Positions 27,829 through 38,815 of a DNA stretch of 64,000 nucleotides are shown one piece after another (position 1 is the stretch's first letter; the number at the start of each line of letters is the position of its first letter). The stretch spans positions 62,001-126,000 of the forward strand of contig NZ_JAIUGV010000004.1 in assembly GCF_020164745.1 (NCBI RefSeq), in the 5' to 3' direction. A program made the position numbers and the translations under genes. Under the pieces are notes generated by a model that saw nothing but the letters and a program-made list of their open reading frames with translations, searched no databases and was not told where the DNA came from. Source of the stretch: Mesorhizobium sp. ES1-4. GTDB taxonomy: Bacteria; Pseudomonadota; Alphaproteobacteria; Rhizobiales; Rhizobiaceae.

Positions 27829-30063
27829 ATGAACCAGAGGATCGTCAGTTTTGTCATGAGTGGCGGCGTCGGCTCCCGGCTATGGCCGCTGTCGCGCGAG
27901 GACAATCCCAAGCAGTTCCACGATCTGTCAGGCGATGGCTCCATGCTGGCCAAGACCCTGCGCCGCCTGACGGCAAGGCCCCATGGCGAAACACCGATCT
28001 TCCTGGTCGCGTCGGAGCGTCACGCCGAGCGTGTCCGTGCCGACCTCGCCGGTCTCGATCTTGCCGGTGGCGGTCCCCTGTTCGAACCCGCGGGGCGCAA
28101 CACGGCCGCCGCCGTCGCACTGGCGACCCTGCGCACTTTATCGGAATTCGGCGACAGCCTGATGCTGGTGGTGCCCTCCGACCATGAAATAGCGACGGCG
28201 GGGCAGTTCTGGCAAAGTATTGAAGCGGGATCCGAGGCGGCGCGCGCCGGTCGCCTTGTGGTGTTCGGCATCAAGCCGACCCAGCCGGAAACAGGTTACG
28301 GCTATATCGAGGTGTCGGTCGAGAAGGGCGGGGTGTTCGACGTGTCGCGCTTCGTCGAGAAGCCCGACCTTGCGACAGCCAATGACTATCTCAAGGCGGG
28401 AAATTTCTACTGGAATACCGGCATCTTCCTGTTTCGGGCCGGAGCCATGCGCGACGCTTTCGAGGCATTTCAGCCCGACATCTGGCACGCCACCGAAGCT
28501 GCCTACAAGGCCGCCACATCGGACCTGTCCGGCCTCTATATGCCGCTGGAGCTTTACGCCGCAATCCCGTCGAACTCGATCGACTATGCCATCATGGAGC
28601 GGGCAAAAGACATAGCCATGGTGCCGGCCGGTTTCCGCTGGAACGATCTCGGCTCCTGGCAATCGCTCCTCGATGTCGGTCCCGCCGACGACCAGGGCAA
28701 TGTCCTCGTCGGGGATGTCGTCGCCATCGATTGCGAGAATTCCTATATTCGCAGCGACGGTCGCCTGCTGTCGGCGATCGGCATGAAGGACGTCGCCATC
28801 GTCTCGACCGCCGATGCCACCTTCGTTGCCCCCGTCAGCCATAGTCAGCACGTCAAGAAGATCGTCGAACAACTCGAAAGATCGGGACGGCTGGAAACCA
28901 GATTCACGCCGGCCCATGACCGCGTCATCGAAAGCGGCGCCTGGCGGCGGCGCGTGCATCACTGGCTGTTCCAGGAGACCTTGCCTTTGTGGTCGACATC
29001 GGGCGTCGACGAGCACCATGGCGGCTTCCACGAGGCGCTGGGTTTCGACGCCAAGCCGCTCATCAAGCCCAAGCGCATGCGTACCCAGGCCCGGCAAATT
29101 TATGCCTTCGCGGTTGCCAGGGAGCGCGGCTGGACCGGTCCGGCCGACCGGCTGATCGCGCACGGCATCGAGTTCATGGCTGGGCAGGGCCGCACCGAAC
29201 GGGGCGGCTGGGTGCGCACGCTGAACATCGACGGCTCTGTCGCCGATCCGGTCGAGGACGCCTACGATCATTCCTGCATTCTGCTGGCATTGGCGCATGC
29301 CCATATGTCGGGCAATCCCGATGCCTTGCGGCTTGGCGAAGAGACCTTCGCCTTCCTGGATGCGCATCTGGAGGATAGCCGCATGACGGGGTTCCTCGAG
29401 ACGTCGGACGGCGCGGGCGAGCGGCGATCCAATCCGCACATGCACCTGCTCGAGGCTTTCCTTGCCTGGCATCAGGCGACCGGCGACCGCGCCTACCTGC
29501 GCCGGGCGGCGCGCATCATCGACCTGTTCCGAAGCCATTTCTTCGACACCGAAAGCTGGACGCTCGGCGAATATTTCGATGCCGAATGGAAACCCTCCGC
29601 CGGTGAGAAAGGGAGCTGGACAGAACCTGGCCACCATTTCGAATGGGCCTCGCTGCTGCTCGACTTTGCCGCGCGAAGCGGCCAGACCGAACTGACAGCC
29701 TTCGCCAGGAAGCTCTACGCCTCGGCGATCGCCAATGGCCTCAACCGCGCCACCGGTCTCGCCTATGGCGCGGTCTCGCGGCAGGGATTGCCGCTGGACC
29801 GGGTGTCCCGCAGCTGGCCGCAGGCCGAAGCGATCAAGGCCGCTATCGCGCTCGACGGTTCGGGGGGGCCGGACCTGAAGCCAGAGATCGAGGCGCGGGT
29901 TGGACGCCTGTTCCGTTGGCATATCGACCCCGCGCCGCTCGGCCTTTGGATCGATCGCATCGACGAACGCGGCCGCTCTCAGGCTGCCGACGTGCCGGCC
30001 AGTATCTTCTATCATCTTGTCTGCGCGCTGACGCAGTATCTGGATGGCACGGTGGACAAGTAG
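27829..30063 (+). CDS. Mannose-1-phosphate guanylyltransferase fused to AGE-type isomerase
   Basis: Protein of 744 residues. Residues 1 to about 355 are a nucleotidyltransferase: SGGVGSRLWPLSRE (10-23) with the pyrophosphorylase loop, FVEKPD and a beta-helix end. Residues about 366-744 are an (alpha/alpha)6 barrel of the N-acylglucosamine 2-epimerase/mannose isomerase group (QARQIYAFAVARERGW, DHSCILLALAHAH, NPHMHLLEAFLAWH, SWPQAEAIKAAIAL). The common bifunctional enzyme has a cupin phosphomannose isomerase at its C-terminus; here an unrelated barrel takes its place and probably supplies mannose-6-phosphate from fructose-6-phosphate. It thus brackets the manB step on the way to GDP-mannose. 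The isomerase substrate is inference. Confidence 0.88.
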   Translation: MNQRIVSFVMSGGVGSRLWPLSREDNPKQFHDLSGDGSMLAKTLRRLTARPHGETPIFLVASERHAERVRADLAGLDLAGGGPLFEPAGRNTAAAVALATLRTLSEFGDSLMLVVPSDHEIATAGQFWQSIEAGSEAARAGRLVVFGIKPTQPETGYGYIEVSVEKGGVFDVSRFVEKPDLATANDYLKAGNFYWNTGIFLFRAGAMRDAFEAFQPDIWHATEAAYKAATSDLSGLYMPLELYAAIPSNSIDYAIMERAKDIAMVPAGFRWNDLGSWQSLLDVGPADDQGNVLVGDVVAIDCENSYIRSDGRLLSAIGMKDVAIVSTADATFVAPVSHSQHVKKIVEQLERSGRLETRFTPAHDRVIESGAWRRRVHHWLFQETLPLWSTSGVDEHHGGFHEALGFDAKPLIKPKRMRTQARQIYAFAVARERGWTGPADRLIAHGIEFMAGQGRTERGGWVRTLNIDGSVADPVEDAYDHSCILLALAHAHMSGNPDALRLGEETFAFLDAHLEDSRMTGFLETSDGAGERRSNPHMHLLEAFLAWHQATGDRAYLRRAARIIDLFRSHFFDTESWTLGEYFDAEWKPSAGEKGSWTEPGHHFEWASLLLDFAARSGQTELTAFARKLYASAIANGLNRATGLAYGAVSRQGLPLDRVSRSWPQAEAIKAAIALDGSGGPDLKPEIEARVGRLFRWHIDPAPLGLWIDRIDERGRSQAADVPASIFYHLVCALTQYLDGTVDK

Positions 30064-30069
30064 ACAGGC

Positions 30070-31533
30070 TCAATACGGGCTGGCGACGTCACCGGTCTCG
30101 ACATAGACCGATTTCAGCTGCGAATAGAGCGCAAGCGCCGCCAGCGAATTCTCGCGCCCGATGCCGGATTGTTTGACGCCGCCGAAAGGGATTTCCACCG
30201 GCGTCAGATTGTAGGCGTTGATCCAGCAGGTTCCGGCCTGCAATTCGGCGATGACGCGGTGGGCGCGCTGCAGGTCGCGTGTGAAGACGCCCGCGGCAAG
30301 GCCGAACTCCGTATCGTTGGCGCGGTCGATCACCTCGTCCTCGCCGTCGAATTTCAGCACGCACATGACCGGGCCGAAAATCTCCTCGCGGGCGATGCGC
30401 ATGGTGTCGGTGACGCTGGTGAACACGGTCGGCTCGACGAAGAAGCCGCTGTCAAAACCTTGCAGCGACGGCACGTTGCCGCCGCAGGCCAGCGTGGCTC
30501 CATCCTGCTTGCCGGCCTCGATATAGCCGACGACCTTCTCGTGCTGTGCTTTCGAGACCAGCGGCCCCATTTGCGTCTCAGGATCGAGCGGATCGCCGAT
30601 GCGGATCTTCTTGGTCCGTTCGACCAGCCGCTCGACAAAGCGGTCGTGAATGCCGCTCTGGACAAAGACGCGTGTGCCGTTGGAGCAGATTTGGCCGGTC
30701 GAATAGAAATTGCCGAGCATGGCGCCACCAATGGCATTTTCGAGATCGGCATCGTCGAAGACGATCAGCGGCGACTTGCCGCCGAGTTCCATCGTCGCGT
30801 GCTTCATCTTGGAGCCGGCAAGCGACAGCACCTTGCGGCCGGTTGGCACCGAACCGGTCACCGAGACCTTGGCGACGACATCGTGGCTGACAAGGCCGGC
30901 GCCGACATCGCCATAGCCCTGCACGACGTTGAACAGCCCGTCGGGCAAGCCTGCCTCCGAGTAGATTTCGGCCAGCGCCAGCGCCGAAAGCGGCGTGTTT
31001 TCCGATGGCTTGAACACCATGGCGTTGCCCATGGCGAGCGCCGGCGCCGATTTCCAGCCGGCGATCTGGATCGGATAATTCCATGCACCGATGCCGACGC
31101 AGACGCCGAGCGCCTCACGGCGCGTGTAGGCGAAGGGGCCGCCGAGGTCGACGGCTTCGCCGTTGAAGACGGCGACGGCGCCGGCGAAATACTCAAGGCA
31201 ATCCGCCGCCGAAGGCGCGTCGGCCACCAATGTCTCCTGGATCGCCTTGCCGGTGTCGAGCGTCTCGATGCGGGCAAGATCGGCGTTGCGGGCGCGCAAG
31301 ATGTCGGCGGCACGGCGCAGAATGCGGCCGCGCTCGACCGGCTTCAGCCGCGCCCACGCCGGCTGCGCCGCCCGCGCGGCCTCGATGGCGAGTTCCAGAA
31401 CGTTTGGCGTCGCCGAACGCAGCATGGCGATGGTCTCGCCCGTAGCCGGATAGATGACCGGCAGCGGCGCGCCCTGCTCGTCATCGATGTAGCGTCCGTT
31501 GACGTAGTGCGATGCCGTGGGTTGGGCGCGCAT
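30070..31533 (-). CDS. betB: Betaine aldehyde dehydrogenase
   Basis: ATG 31533 gives 487 residues; an upstream ATG at 31554 would add 7. ALDH superfamily: [23 protein letters not shown] at the cofactor entrance, TGSVPTGR for the dinucleotide, catalytic Glu249 in MELGGKSP and Cys283 in GQICSNGTR. The [12 protein letters not shown] signature and the neighbours identify BetB, which oxidises betaine aldehyde to glycine betaine with NAD. It is the last gene of the bet operon and convergent to the mannose operon, with a 6-base gap. Confidence 0.92.
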   Translation of the reverse strand: MRAQPTASHYVNGRYIDDEQGAPLPVIYPATGETIAMLRSATPNVLELAIEAARAAQPAWARLKPVERGRILRRAADILRARNADLARIETLDTGKAIQETLVADAPSAADCLEYFAGAVAVFNGEAVDLGGPFAYTRREALGVCVGIGAWNYPIQIAGWKSAPALAMGNAMVFKPSENTPLSALALAEIYSEAGLPDGLFNVVQGYGDVGAGLVSHDVVAKVSVTGSVPTGRKVLSLAGSKMKHATMELGGKSPLIVFDDADLENAIGGAMLGNFYSTGQICSNGTRVFVQSGIHDRFVERLVERTKKIRIGDPLDPETQMGPLVSKAQHEKVVGYIEAGKQDGATLACGGNVPSLQGFDSGFFVEPTVFTSVTDTMRIAREEIFGPVMCVLKFDGEDEVIDRANDTEFGLAAGVFTRDLQRAHRVIAELQAGTCWINAYNLTPVEIPFGGVKQSGIGRENSLAALALYSQLKSVYVETGDVASPY

Positions 31534-31592
31534 GGGAACTCTCCAAGTCGTCATCGCCCCAAAATGGGCAGCTCACTCTATCGGATCATGGC

Positions 31593-33245
31593 CTATCTGT
31601 CGGACGCCTGCCAGCGCGGATTGATCCAAGGTTCCTGGTTGGAAGGCGCGAGCGGCGTGCGGCCAAGAATGTGATCCGATGCCTTCTCGCCGGTCATGAT
31701 CGACGGCGCGTTGAGGTTGCCGTTGGTCACGCGCGGAAAGATCGAGGAGTCGGCGACCCGCAGTCCGTCGATGCCGATGACCCGGCATTCCGGATCGACG
31801 ACGCTCGTTTGGTCATCGACGCGGCCCATTCGGCAGGTGCCGCAGGGGTGGTAGGCGCTTTCGGCGTGGTCGCGAATGAACACATCGAGATCGTCATCCG
31901 ACTGCACATGGCTGCCCGGCGAGATTTCCTGTCCGCGATAGGAGTCGAAAGCCGACTGGCCGAAGATCTCGCGGGTCAGGCGGATGCAGTGGCGGAACTC
32001 CGCCCAATCGTCCGCATGCGACATGTAGTTGAAGCGGATGACCGGCTTCGCTTTCGGGTCCGGCGACCGCAGCGTCACCGAACCGCGCGACTTCGATCGC
32101 ATCGGCCCGACATGCGCCTGGAAGCCATGCGACTTCGCCGCCGCCTTGCCGTCATAACGCACTGCCGCCGGGATGAAGTGGTACTGGATGTCGGGGTAGT
32201 CGACACCGGCCCGCGAACGCACGAAGGCGGCGGCCTCGAAATGGTTGGTGGCGCCCAGGCCCGATTTGAAGAACAGCCACTGCGCCCCAATCATCGCCTT
32301 GGACAACGGGTTCAGCACTGAATTCAGCGTAATCGGTCTGGTCGATTCCTGCTGGATGTAGAGCTCCAGATGGTCCTGCAGGTTGCCGCCGACGCCAGGC
32401 CGGTCGGCGACGACGGCAATGCCGTTTTCGCGCAAATGCCCGGCTGGGCCGATACCCGACAGCATCAGGATCTTTGGCGAATTGATCGACGATGCCGCGA
32501 CGATCACTTCGCGTCGCGCCTTAACGACCTGAATCTGTTTGTGAGCTTCGATCTCGACGCCGATGGCGCGTTGATTCTCGATGATCACCCGGCGCGCGAA
32601 GCCTTTGACCAGACTCACGTTCTTGCGTCTCAGCGCCGGCTTCAGATAGGCCGAAGCCGCCGACCAGCGGCGACCGCCCAGAATGGTCTGCTCCATGGGG
32701 CCGAAGCCTTCCTGCTTGGCGCCATTGTAGTCGTCGGTCAGTTCGAACCCGGCCTGGCGGCCCGCCTCGACGAAGGCGCCATAGAGCGGATTGCGCCGCG
32801 AGCCGCGCTGCACATGCAGTGGGCCGCCGTGCCCGCGCCAGCCGTCCTCGCCGCCATCCGAATCCTCCATGCGTTTGAAATAGGGCAGCACGTCGGCGAA
32901 GCCCCAGCCGGCTGCTCCTTGTTCGGCCCAATGGTCGAAGTCGCGGGCGTGGCCGCGCACATAGACCATGCCGTTGATCGAGGACGAGCCGCCGATCACT
33001 TTGCCGCGCGGCGTCGCCAGCACGCGGCCGCCCAGATGCGGCTCCGGCTCGCTGGCGAAGCCCCAGTCGTAGAGGCTCATGTTGAGCGGAATCGACAGCG
33101 CCGACGGCATCTGGATCAGCGGTCCGATATCGGTGCCGCCGAACTCGATGACGATGACCGAATGCTTGCCGTCCTCGGACAGGCGATAGGCCATGGCCGA
33201 GCCGGCGGAGCCGGAGCCGATGATGACGAAATCCGCTTCAAGCAT
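31593..33245 (-). CDS. betA: Choline dehydrogenase
   Basis: Protein of 550 residues, GMC flavoprotein family. The FAD-binding start is [19 protein letters not shown], the GMC signature [15 protein letters not shown] is present, and the active-site His lies in [11 protein letters not shown] near the C-terminus followed by [15 protein letters not shown]. It oxidises choline to betaine aldehyde at the membrane. Its start overlaps the end of the upstream dehydratase-like gene by 8 bases. Confidence 0.95.
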   Translation of the reverse strand: MLEADFVIIGSGSAGSAMAYRLSEDGKHSVIVIEFGGTDIGPLIQMPSALSIPLNMSLYDWGFASEPEPHLGGRVLATPRGKVIGGSSSINGMVYVRGHARDFDHWAEQGAAGWGFADVLPYFKRMEDSDGGEDGWRGHGGPLHVQRGSRRNPLYGAFVEAGRQAGFELTDDYNGAKQEGFGPMEQTILGGRRWSAASAYLKPALRRKNVSLVKGFARRVIIENQRAIGVEIEAHKQIQVVKARREVIVAASSINSPKILMLSGIGPAGHLRENGIAVVADRPGVGGNLQDHLELYIQQESTRPITLNSVLNPLSKAMIGAQWLFFKSGLGATNHFEAAAFVRSRAGVDYPDIQYHFIPAAVRYDGKAAAKSHGFQAHVGPMRSKSRGSVTLRSPDPKAKPVIRFNYMSHADDWAEFRHCIRLTREIFGQSAFDSYRGQEISPGSHVQSDDDLDVFIRDHAESAYHPCGTCRMGRVDDQTSVVDPECRVIGIDGLRVADSSIFPRVTNGNLNAPSIMTGEKASDHILGRTPLAPSNQEPWINPRWQASDR

Positions 33246-34242
33246 TGTTCATATGCGCCATAAAATCGGCGAGCGAAACGTTGCCGCCGGTAGCCACCAC
33301 CAAGACGGTTTTTCCCGCCACACCCACCTTGCCGTCGAGCAGTGCCGCCAGTGACGCCGCACCCGACGGTTCGAGCACCACCTTCATCCGCTCGAAGGCG
33401 ATCCGCATGGCACGTCGCACCGACTGATCGTCGACGGTGATGCCGCGGACACCCGCAGCCTTGACCGCGGCGAACGGCGCGTCGCCGGGCCGGCGTGACA
33501 TCAGCCCGTCGCAGATCGATTTCGGGCCGATGGGCATGGTCTCGATGCTGCCATTCGCCAATGATGAGCCCATGCCATTGAACCCTTCGGGCTCGACACC
33601 GATGATCTCGGTTGCCGGCGACAGATAGTGGAAGGCGAGCGAAACGCCGCCGATCAATCCGCCGCCGCCGACGGAGCAGAACAACAGGTCGGCACTGGCA
33701 TTCTTGGCGGCAAGCTGGTCGAGCGCTTCGAGGCCGGCGCCCGCCTGGCCGGCGACGATCTCGGGATCGTCGAACGGATGCAGCAGGGTCAGGCCTTCGG
33801 TTCCGGCGATCTCGCGCGCCCTGGCGGCGGCGACCTCCTCACGCGCGCGCTCGCCATGGTCGGTCAGCACGACGCGCGCGCCATAGCCCGCCGTCGCGTC
33901 TCGCTTGGCGGCCGGTGCATCGATCGGCATGACGATGGTCACGGGAATGCCGAGCGCCTGGCCGGCCGCGGCCAGCCCTTGCGCGAAATTGCCTGAAGAA
34001 TAGGCAACGACGCCCTTCCTTGCCTCGTCGGGCGAAAGCCGCTTCAGCCGCCAATAGGCGCCACGGACCTTGAAGGATCCGGCCCACTGCAGCGATTCCG
34101 GTTTGATGAAGACCCGGGCCGCGCCGGTTTCCCTGGCCAGCGCGGCCGATTCCAGCAGCGGCGTGATCTGCGTCGCCTTGGAGGTGACCGCATAGGCCTG
34201 CCTCAGATGATCGAGTGTGGGAACGAGAAGGTCTGCCATCAT
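33238..34242 (-). CDS. PLP-dependent threonine dehydratase / serine racemase-like enzyme
   Basis: Protein of 334 residues of the fold-type II PLP family. Lys58 in [14 protein letters not shown] should bind [13 protein letters not shown] binds the substrate carboxylate, and the glycine loop [10 protein letters not shown] holds the phosphate. It lacks the ACT regulatory domain of biosynthetic IlvA, so it resembles catabolic threonine/serine dehydratase or hydroxyectoine-utilisation EutB. It overlaps betC by 4 bases (ATGA) and betA by 8, so it belongs to the bet operon. The true substrate is open; a role in osmolyte or serine metabolism downstream of betaine is inference. Confidence 0.82.
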   Translation of the reverse strand: MMADLLVPTLDHLRQAYAVTSKATQITPLLESAALARETGAARVFIKPESLQWAGSFKVRGAYWRLKRLSPDEARKGVVAYSSGNFAQGLAAAGQALGIPVTIVMPIDAPAAKRDATAGYGARVVLTDHGERAREEVAAARAREIAGTEGLTLLHPFDDPEIVAGQAGAGLEALDQLAAKNASADLLFCSVGGGGLIGGVSLAFHYLSPATEIIGVEPEGFNGMGSSLANGSIETMPIGPKSICDGLMSRRPGDAPFAAVKAAGVRGITVDDQSVRRAMRIAFERMKVVLEPSGAASLAALLDGKVGVAGKTVLVVATGGNVSLADFMAHMNNA

Positions 34243-35768
34243 TCGCCTCGCGGATACCTTTTGCTCTCTTCGAGATTGTCGAGGTTCATGTGATTGCGCA
34301 TGTACCGCTCCGACGCCTTCTGCAGCGGCTGGAAATCCCAGGGGTAATAGGCGCCGTTGCGCAGCGCCGGATAGACGACCCAGCGGCGTGCCTGGCTCTC
34401 GCGCACGGCGGCGTCGAAGCCGGCCATGTCCCAACGCGCCCGCACCTTTTCCATGAATGCCGCCACAAGACCCGCATTGGTGGGGTCGTCGGCCAGATTG
34501 TCCCGCTCGAGCGGATCGGCTTCGAGGTCGAACAGTTGCGGCGGATCGAGTTCGCAATGGACGAATTTGTATCTGCCGTCGCGAATTGCCACCAAGGGCG
34601 CATAGGAGCCTTCCGCGGCATATTCGATCAACACCGGTGCCGTGCGCTGCCCGCCATTGATGAGCGGCAGCAGCGACTGGCCGTCGGTCCACGGTGCGAT
34701 CGCTCCGATATCGATGCCGGCGAGGTCACAAAGCGTTGGTGCCACGTCGAGGTTGGAGACGGGTGCCTCGATCACTCCGGCATGAATACCCTTGCCGGCA
34801 ATCATCAACGGCACCCGCGCCGAGCCTTCGAAGAAGCTCATCTTGAACCACAGTCCTCGCTCGCCGAGCATGTCGCCGTGGTCAGAGCAGAACAGGATGA
34901 TCGTGTCGTCGAGCATGCGCGTTCGCGTCAGGACGTCCAGAAGTTCGCCGACCTTGTCGTCGACATAGGAGATGTTGGCGAAATAGCCGCGCCGCGAACG
35001 ACGGACCTGCTCGGGCGTGATCTCGAAGGAGGGATAGTCGCTGGCGTGGTACAGACGCTGGGAATGCGCATCCTGCTCGTCTTGCGCTATGTACCCGGTT
35101 TGCGGGTCCACTGCCTGGCAATGCTCATAGAGATCCCAATACCGCTTGCGCGCGACATAGGGATCGTGCGGGTGCGACAGCGAGACGGTGAGGCACCAGG
35201 GCCGATGGCTTGCATCATCCTGTTCGCGCGAAAGCTGATAGAGCTTCTGCGACGCGAGGAACACGACCTCGTCGTCATACTCCATCTGGTTCGTGGTCTC
35301 GGCGACACCGGCGCCGGCTACCGACCCCAGATTGTGATACCACCACTCGATGCGCTCGCCGGGTTTGCGGTAGTCGGGCGTCCAGCCGAAATCCGCCGGA
35401 TAGATATCGGTGGTCAGTCGCTCCTCGAAACCGTGCAACTGATCCGGTCCGACGAAATGCATCTTGCCTGACAGACAGGTGTAGTAACCGGCGGCACGCA
35501 AATGATGGGCGAAGGTCGGGATCGAGGAGGCGAACTCGGCCGCATTGTCATAGACACCGGTGCGTGACGGCAACTGGCCGCTCATGAACGAGGCCCGGCC
35601 GGGTGCGCAGAGCGGCGAGGCGGTGTAGGTGTTGGCAAAGCGCGCCGAATGCGCGGCCAGCGCTTTCAGATGCGGCGTGTGCAGAAATTCCGCCGGCCCG
35701 TCCGGGAACAAGGTCCCGTTGAGCTGATCGACCATGACGATCAGGAAATTGGGTCGCTTCGCTGTCAC
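34239..35768 (-). CDS. betC: Choline-sulfatase
   Basis: Protein of 509 residues, sulfatase family. The start [12 protein letters not shown] holds the first metal Asp, and [11 protein letters not shown] carries Cys54 in the C-x-P-G-R motif that is converted to formylglycine. [14 protein letters not shown] gives the second metal site and the C-terminus matches the choline-sulfatase extension ([16 protein letters not shown]). It hydrolyses choline-O-sulfate to choline and sulfate, feeding betA. The start overlaps the betI stop by 4 bases. Confidence 0.95.
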   Translation of the reverse strand: MTAKRPNFLIVMVDQLNGTLFPDGPAEFLHTPHLKALAAHSARFANTYTASPLCAPGRASFMSGQLPSRTGVYDNAAEFASSIPTFAHHLRAAGYYTCLSGKMHFVGPDQLHGFEERLTTDIYPADFGWTPDYRKPGERIEWWYHNLGSVAGAGVAETTNQMEYDDEVVFLASQKLYQLSREQDDASHRPWCLTVSLSHPHDPYVARKRYWDLYEHCQAVDPQTGYIAQDEQDAHSQRLYHASDYPSFEITPEQVRRSRRGYFANISYVDDKVGELLDVLTRTRMLDDTIILFCSDHGDMLGERGLWFKMSFFEGSARVPLMIAGKGIHAGVIEAPVSNLDVAPTLCDLAGIDIGAIAPWTDGQSLLPLINGGQRTAPVLIEYAAEGSYAPLVAIRDGRYKFVHCELDPPQLFDLEADPLERDNLADDPTNAGLVAAFMEKVRARWDMAGFDAAVRESQARRWVVYPALRNGAYYPWDFQPLQKASERYMRNHMNLDNLEESKRYPRGE

Positions 35769-36355
35769 TGTTTGTGCCGCCCGCCAAGTTTGATTTCAAG
35801 ATAGTCCTCGACCAGCGCAATCGCCGTCGCGGCGTCAGGCACGCCATCTTTCAGCGCGCGTCTGATGTAGAGCCCGTCGATCATCGCCGCCGTCGCTTCC
35901 GCGGCACGGTCGGCGTCTCTCCTCGGCAGGATACCGGTCAATCCGCTCATCAGGTTCGAATGCAGCCGCCGGGCGTAGATTCTGAGCAGCCGGCGCAGGG
36001 AAGACGATTGCTGCGCCTCAACGTAGAAAGCGAGCCATGCGGCGATGGTTTCCGCCCGGAACTGGATATCCGAGAAGTTGACGGCAACCACGGCCGAGAC
36101 GCGCTCGCGCGGCGATGTGGCGGATTGAAGCGCACGGCGCATATCGACGGTCAGTTCGGCCAGGATGTGCCGCATCGTCGCGAACAGCAGTTCGTCCTTG
36201 GCGCCGAAATAGTGATGGGCAAGCGCCGAGGATACGCCGGCACGCCCGGCGATCTCCGACATGGTCACGTCGAGCGAACCGCGCTCGCCGATCGCCGAGA
36301 TCGTCGCGTCGATGAGCGCCTTGCGGCGCAATGGCTCCATTCCAATTTTTGGCAT
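35765..36355 (-). CDS. betI: BetI, TetR-type repressor of the choline operon
   Basis: Protein of 196 residues. The N-terminal TetR helix-turn-helix is [26 protein letters not shown], and the whole sequence, including [16 protein letters not shown] and the C-terminal [11 protein letters not shown], is characteristic of BetI. It represses bet genes in the absence of choline. It is the first gene of betI-betC-(dehydratase)-betA-betB. A palindromic operator is found just upstream, so it should be autoregulated. Confidence 0.95.
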   Translation of the reverse strand: MPKIGMEPLRRKALIDATISAIGERGSLDVTMSEIAGRAGVSSALAHHYFGAKDELLFATMRHILAELTVDMRRALQSATSPRERVSAVVAVNFSDIQFRAETIAAWLAFYVEAQQSSSLRRLLRIYARRLHSNLMSGLTGILPRRDADRAAEATAAMIDGLYIRRALKDGVPDAATAIALVEDYLEIKLGGRHKQ

Positions 36356-36388
36356 GCTGTTCCCGATTTTGCAGGGAGGTTATTTTTT

Positions 36389-36402
36389 ATTGACGCGTCA
36401 AT
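36389..36402. promoter_or_regulatory. Probable BetI operator
   Basis: ATTGACGCGTCAAT is a perfect 14-bp palindrome inside an AT-rich stretch, 34 bp upstream of betI, in a position to block its promoter. Its TTGA/TCAA arms resemble known BetI boxes. Confidence 0.7.
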
Positions 36403-36554
36403 CAATAAAAAAATCGACGATGGCGAGACCTGTACCAAGCGATTGTCTCGTCGCGGCCCTTCACGGCTCGGGCCGGAATGTTTATATTTGAACAATAACG
36501 GCGAACTGCGCCAGGAGCCCACATGCCAGGCTGGCGCCAAGGATGGAGACCGCC

Positions 36555-37721
36555 ATGACCGCATGCATCGTTGGCTGGGCGCATTCGCGCTTCGGCAAGC
36601 TCGAGGGCGAAACGCTCGAAAACATGATCGTCAAGGTCGCGACGGACGCGCTCGATCATGCCGGCATCGGCCCCGACGAGGTCGACGAAATCGTGCTTGG
36701 CCATTTCAACGCGGGGTTTTCGGCGCAGGATTTCACGGCCAGTCTGGTTCTCCAGGCGGACGACCGATTGCGCTTCAAGCCGGCCACGCGCGTCGAGAAC
36801 GCTTGCGCCACCGGCTCGGCCGCCGTCAGGCAAGGCATTCGTGCCATCGATGCGAACGCCGCCCGCATCGTGCTGGTGGTTGGTGCCGAGCAGATGACGA
36901 CCACTCCCGGTCCCGAGATCGGCAAGAACCTGCTCAAGGCCTCCTACCTGCCCGAGGACGGCGACACGCCGGCCGGCTTTGCAGGCGTTTTCGGCAAGAT
37001 CGCGCAGGCCTATTTCCAGCGTTATGGCGACCAGTCCGACGCGCTCGCCATGATCGCAGCCAAGAACCACAAGAACGGTGTCGACAATCCCTATGCCCAG
37101 ATGCGCAAGGATTTCGGCTACGAATTCTGCCGCCAGGAGAGCGAGAAGAACCCCTTCGTCGCCGGTCCGCTGAAGCGCACCGACTGCTCGCTCGTCTCCG
37201 ACGGCGCGGCCGCCCTCATCCTTGCCGACACGGCGACGGCGCTGAAGATGCGCCGCGCCGTCGCCTTCCGCGCCAACGAGCATGTGCAGGATTTCCTGCC
37301 GATGTCGAAGCGCGACATCCTGACCTTCGAAGGTTGCGAACAGGCCTGGACGCGTGCGCTGAAAAACGCCGGGGTGACGCTCGACGATCTCTCCTTCGTC
37401 GAAACGCATGACTGCTTCACCATCGCCGAACTGATCGAATATGAGGCGATGGGGCTGGCGAAGCCGGGTGAGGGCGCCAGATTGGCGCTGGATGGCACAA
37501 CGGCAAAGGACGGACGCCTGCCGGTCAATCCCTCCGGCGGCCTCAAGGCCAAAGGCCATCCCATCGGCGCCACCGGTGTCTCCATGCATGTCTTGACCGC
37601 CATGCAGCTTGTCGACGAAGCCGGTGGCATCCAGGTGCCGGGCGCGAAACTCGGCGGGATCTTCAACATGGGCGGTGCGGCCGTCGCCAATTACGTTTCC
37701 ATTCTCGACCGGATTCGATAA
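36555..37721 (+). CDS. Thiolase-family acetyl-CoA acetyltransferase
   Basis: ATG 36555, with GGAG 6 bases upstream, gives 388 residues. Thiolase fold: nucleophile Cys84 in ENACATGSAA, then ETHDCFTIAELIEYE and KGHPIGATG near the C-terminus. The HDCF pattern in place of the classic N-E-A-F places it with SCP-x-like thiolases rather than PhaA-type enzymes. It probably cleaves or forms 3-ketoacyl-CoA in fatty acid, steroid or aromatic side-chain metabolism; the specific substrate is unknown. It is divergent from betI and followed 80 bases on by asparaginase. Confidence 0.85.
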   Translation: MTACIVGWAHSRFGKLEGETLENMIVKVATDALDHAGIGPDEVDEIVLGHFNAGFSAQDFTASLVLQADDRLRFKPATRVENACATGSAAVRQGIRAIDANAARIVLVVGAEQMTTTPGPEIGKNLLKASYLPEDGDTPAGFAGVFGKIAQAYFQRYGDQSDALAMIAAKNHKNGVDNPYAQMRKDFGYEFCRQESEKNPFVAGPLKRTDCSLVSDGAAALILADTATALKMRRAVAFRANEHVQDFLPMSKRDILTFEGCEQAWTRALKNAGVTLDDLSFVETHDCFTIAELIEYEAMGLAKPGEGARLALDGTTAKDGRLPVNPSGGLKAKGHPIGATGVSMHVLTAMQLVDEAGGIQVPGAKLGGIFNMGGAAVANYVSILDRIR

Positions 37722-37801
37722 AGACGACCCGCATTACATCGCCGCGCGCCTTTCCCGGGCGCGCAGGGACGCTGTAGCACTTTGATTCTGCAGGGAGAGT
37801 G

Positions 37802-38806
37802 ATGGCGGATCCGGTTCTGATCGAAGTGTTGCGCGGCACCATTGTCGAGAGCGCGCATCGCGGCGCGGTCGCCGTCTTCGACGCCGACGGCAAGCCGGTC
37901 CTGGAGATCGGCGACACATCGAAGCCGGTCTTTCCGCGTTCCGCCGTCAAGGCGATCCAGGCGCTGCCGCTTGTCGAAACGGGCGCCGCCGATGCCTATG
38001 GTTTCGGTAACCGCGAACTGGCGCTGGCCTGTGCCTCCCACTCCGGCGAGCCGGCGCATGTCGAACTGGCGCGGTCCATGCTGGCCAGGGCCGGGCTGGA
38101 CGGGGCGGCGCTCGAATGCGGCACCCACTGGCCCTCGAACCATGACGCGGAGATTGCGCTCGCGCGTGCCGGCGGTTCACCCAACGCGCTGCATAACAAT
38201 TGTTCCGGCAAGCATTCCGGTTTCCTCTGCACCTGCGTCCATTCAGGCATCGCGCATCGCGGCTATGTGAGGCCGGACCATGCGCTGCAGGAAATGGTGC
38301 GCGACGCCATGCAGGCGGTCACCGGCGCGGTCCATGGTGCCGACGAACGCGCGACCGACGGCTGCTCGATCCCGACCTATGCCGTGCCGCTCAGGAGCTT
38401 CGCGCTCGGCTTTGCCCGCATGGCCACGGCACACGGCTTTGGCCCGGAGCGGGCGAAGGCTGCCAAGCGGCTGCTTTCGGCCTGCATGGCGGAGCCGTTC
38501 TTCGTTGCGGGCACTGGCCGTGCGGACCTGTTGCTGATGGAAGTCGCTCCCGGCCGAATTTTTGCGAAAGGCGGGGCCGAGGGCGTCCATTGTGCCGCAA
38601 TTCCGGAACTCGGCCTCGGCATTGCCGTCAAATGCGATGACGGTGCCGGGCGCGCCGGCGACGCAATCGCCGCCGCCGTCCTCGCCAGGCTGCTGCGGGC
38701 GGACGAGGCCTTGGCGGCGAAGCTGCTCGAACTGGCGAACGCGCCCATCGAAAGCCGGATTGGCGCCAAGGTCGGGGCGCTGAGGCCGACGCCGGCCTTG
38801 AATTGA
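37802..38806 (+). CDS. L-asparaginase, AnsA/asparaginase II type
   Basis: ATG 37802 follows AGGGAG by 5 bases and gives 334 residues; a GTG lies one codon upstream. It belongs to the asparaginase group typified by the Rhizobium etli thermolabile enzyme: FPRSAVKAIQALPLVE, ACASHSGEP, LHNNCSGKHSGFL and TDGCSIPTYAVPL. This family is unrelated to E. coli AnsA/AnsB in sequence and lacks the T-D-G/T-G-G-T motifs. It hydrolyses asparagine to aspartate and ammonia in the cytoplasm. It is convergent with the next gene, 9 bases apart. Confidence 0.88.
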   Translation: MADPVLIEVLRGTIVESAHRGAVAVFDADGKPVLEIGDTSKPVFPRSAVKAIQALPLVETGAADAYGFGNRELALACASHSGEPAHVELARSMLARAGLDGAALECGTHWPSNHDAEIALARAGGSPNALHNNCSGKHSGFLCTCVHSGIAHRGYVRPDHALQEMVRDAMQAVTGAVHGADERATDGCSIPTYAVPLRSFALGFARMATAHGFGPERAKAAKRLLSACMAEPFFVAGTGRADLLLMEVAPGRIFAKGGAEGVHCAAIPELGLGIAVKCDDGAGRAGDAIAAAVLARLLRADEALAAKLLELANAPIESRIGAKVGALRPTPALN

Positions 38807-38815
38807 AAGCAGCAG

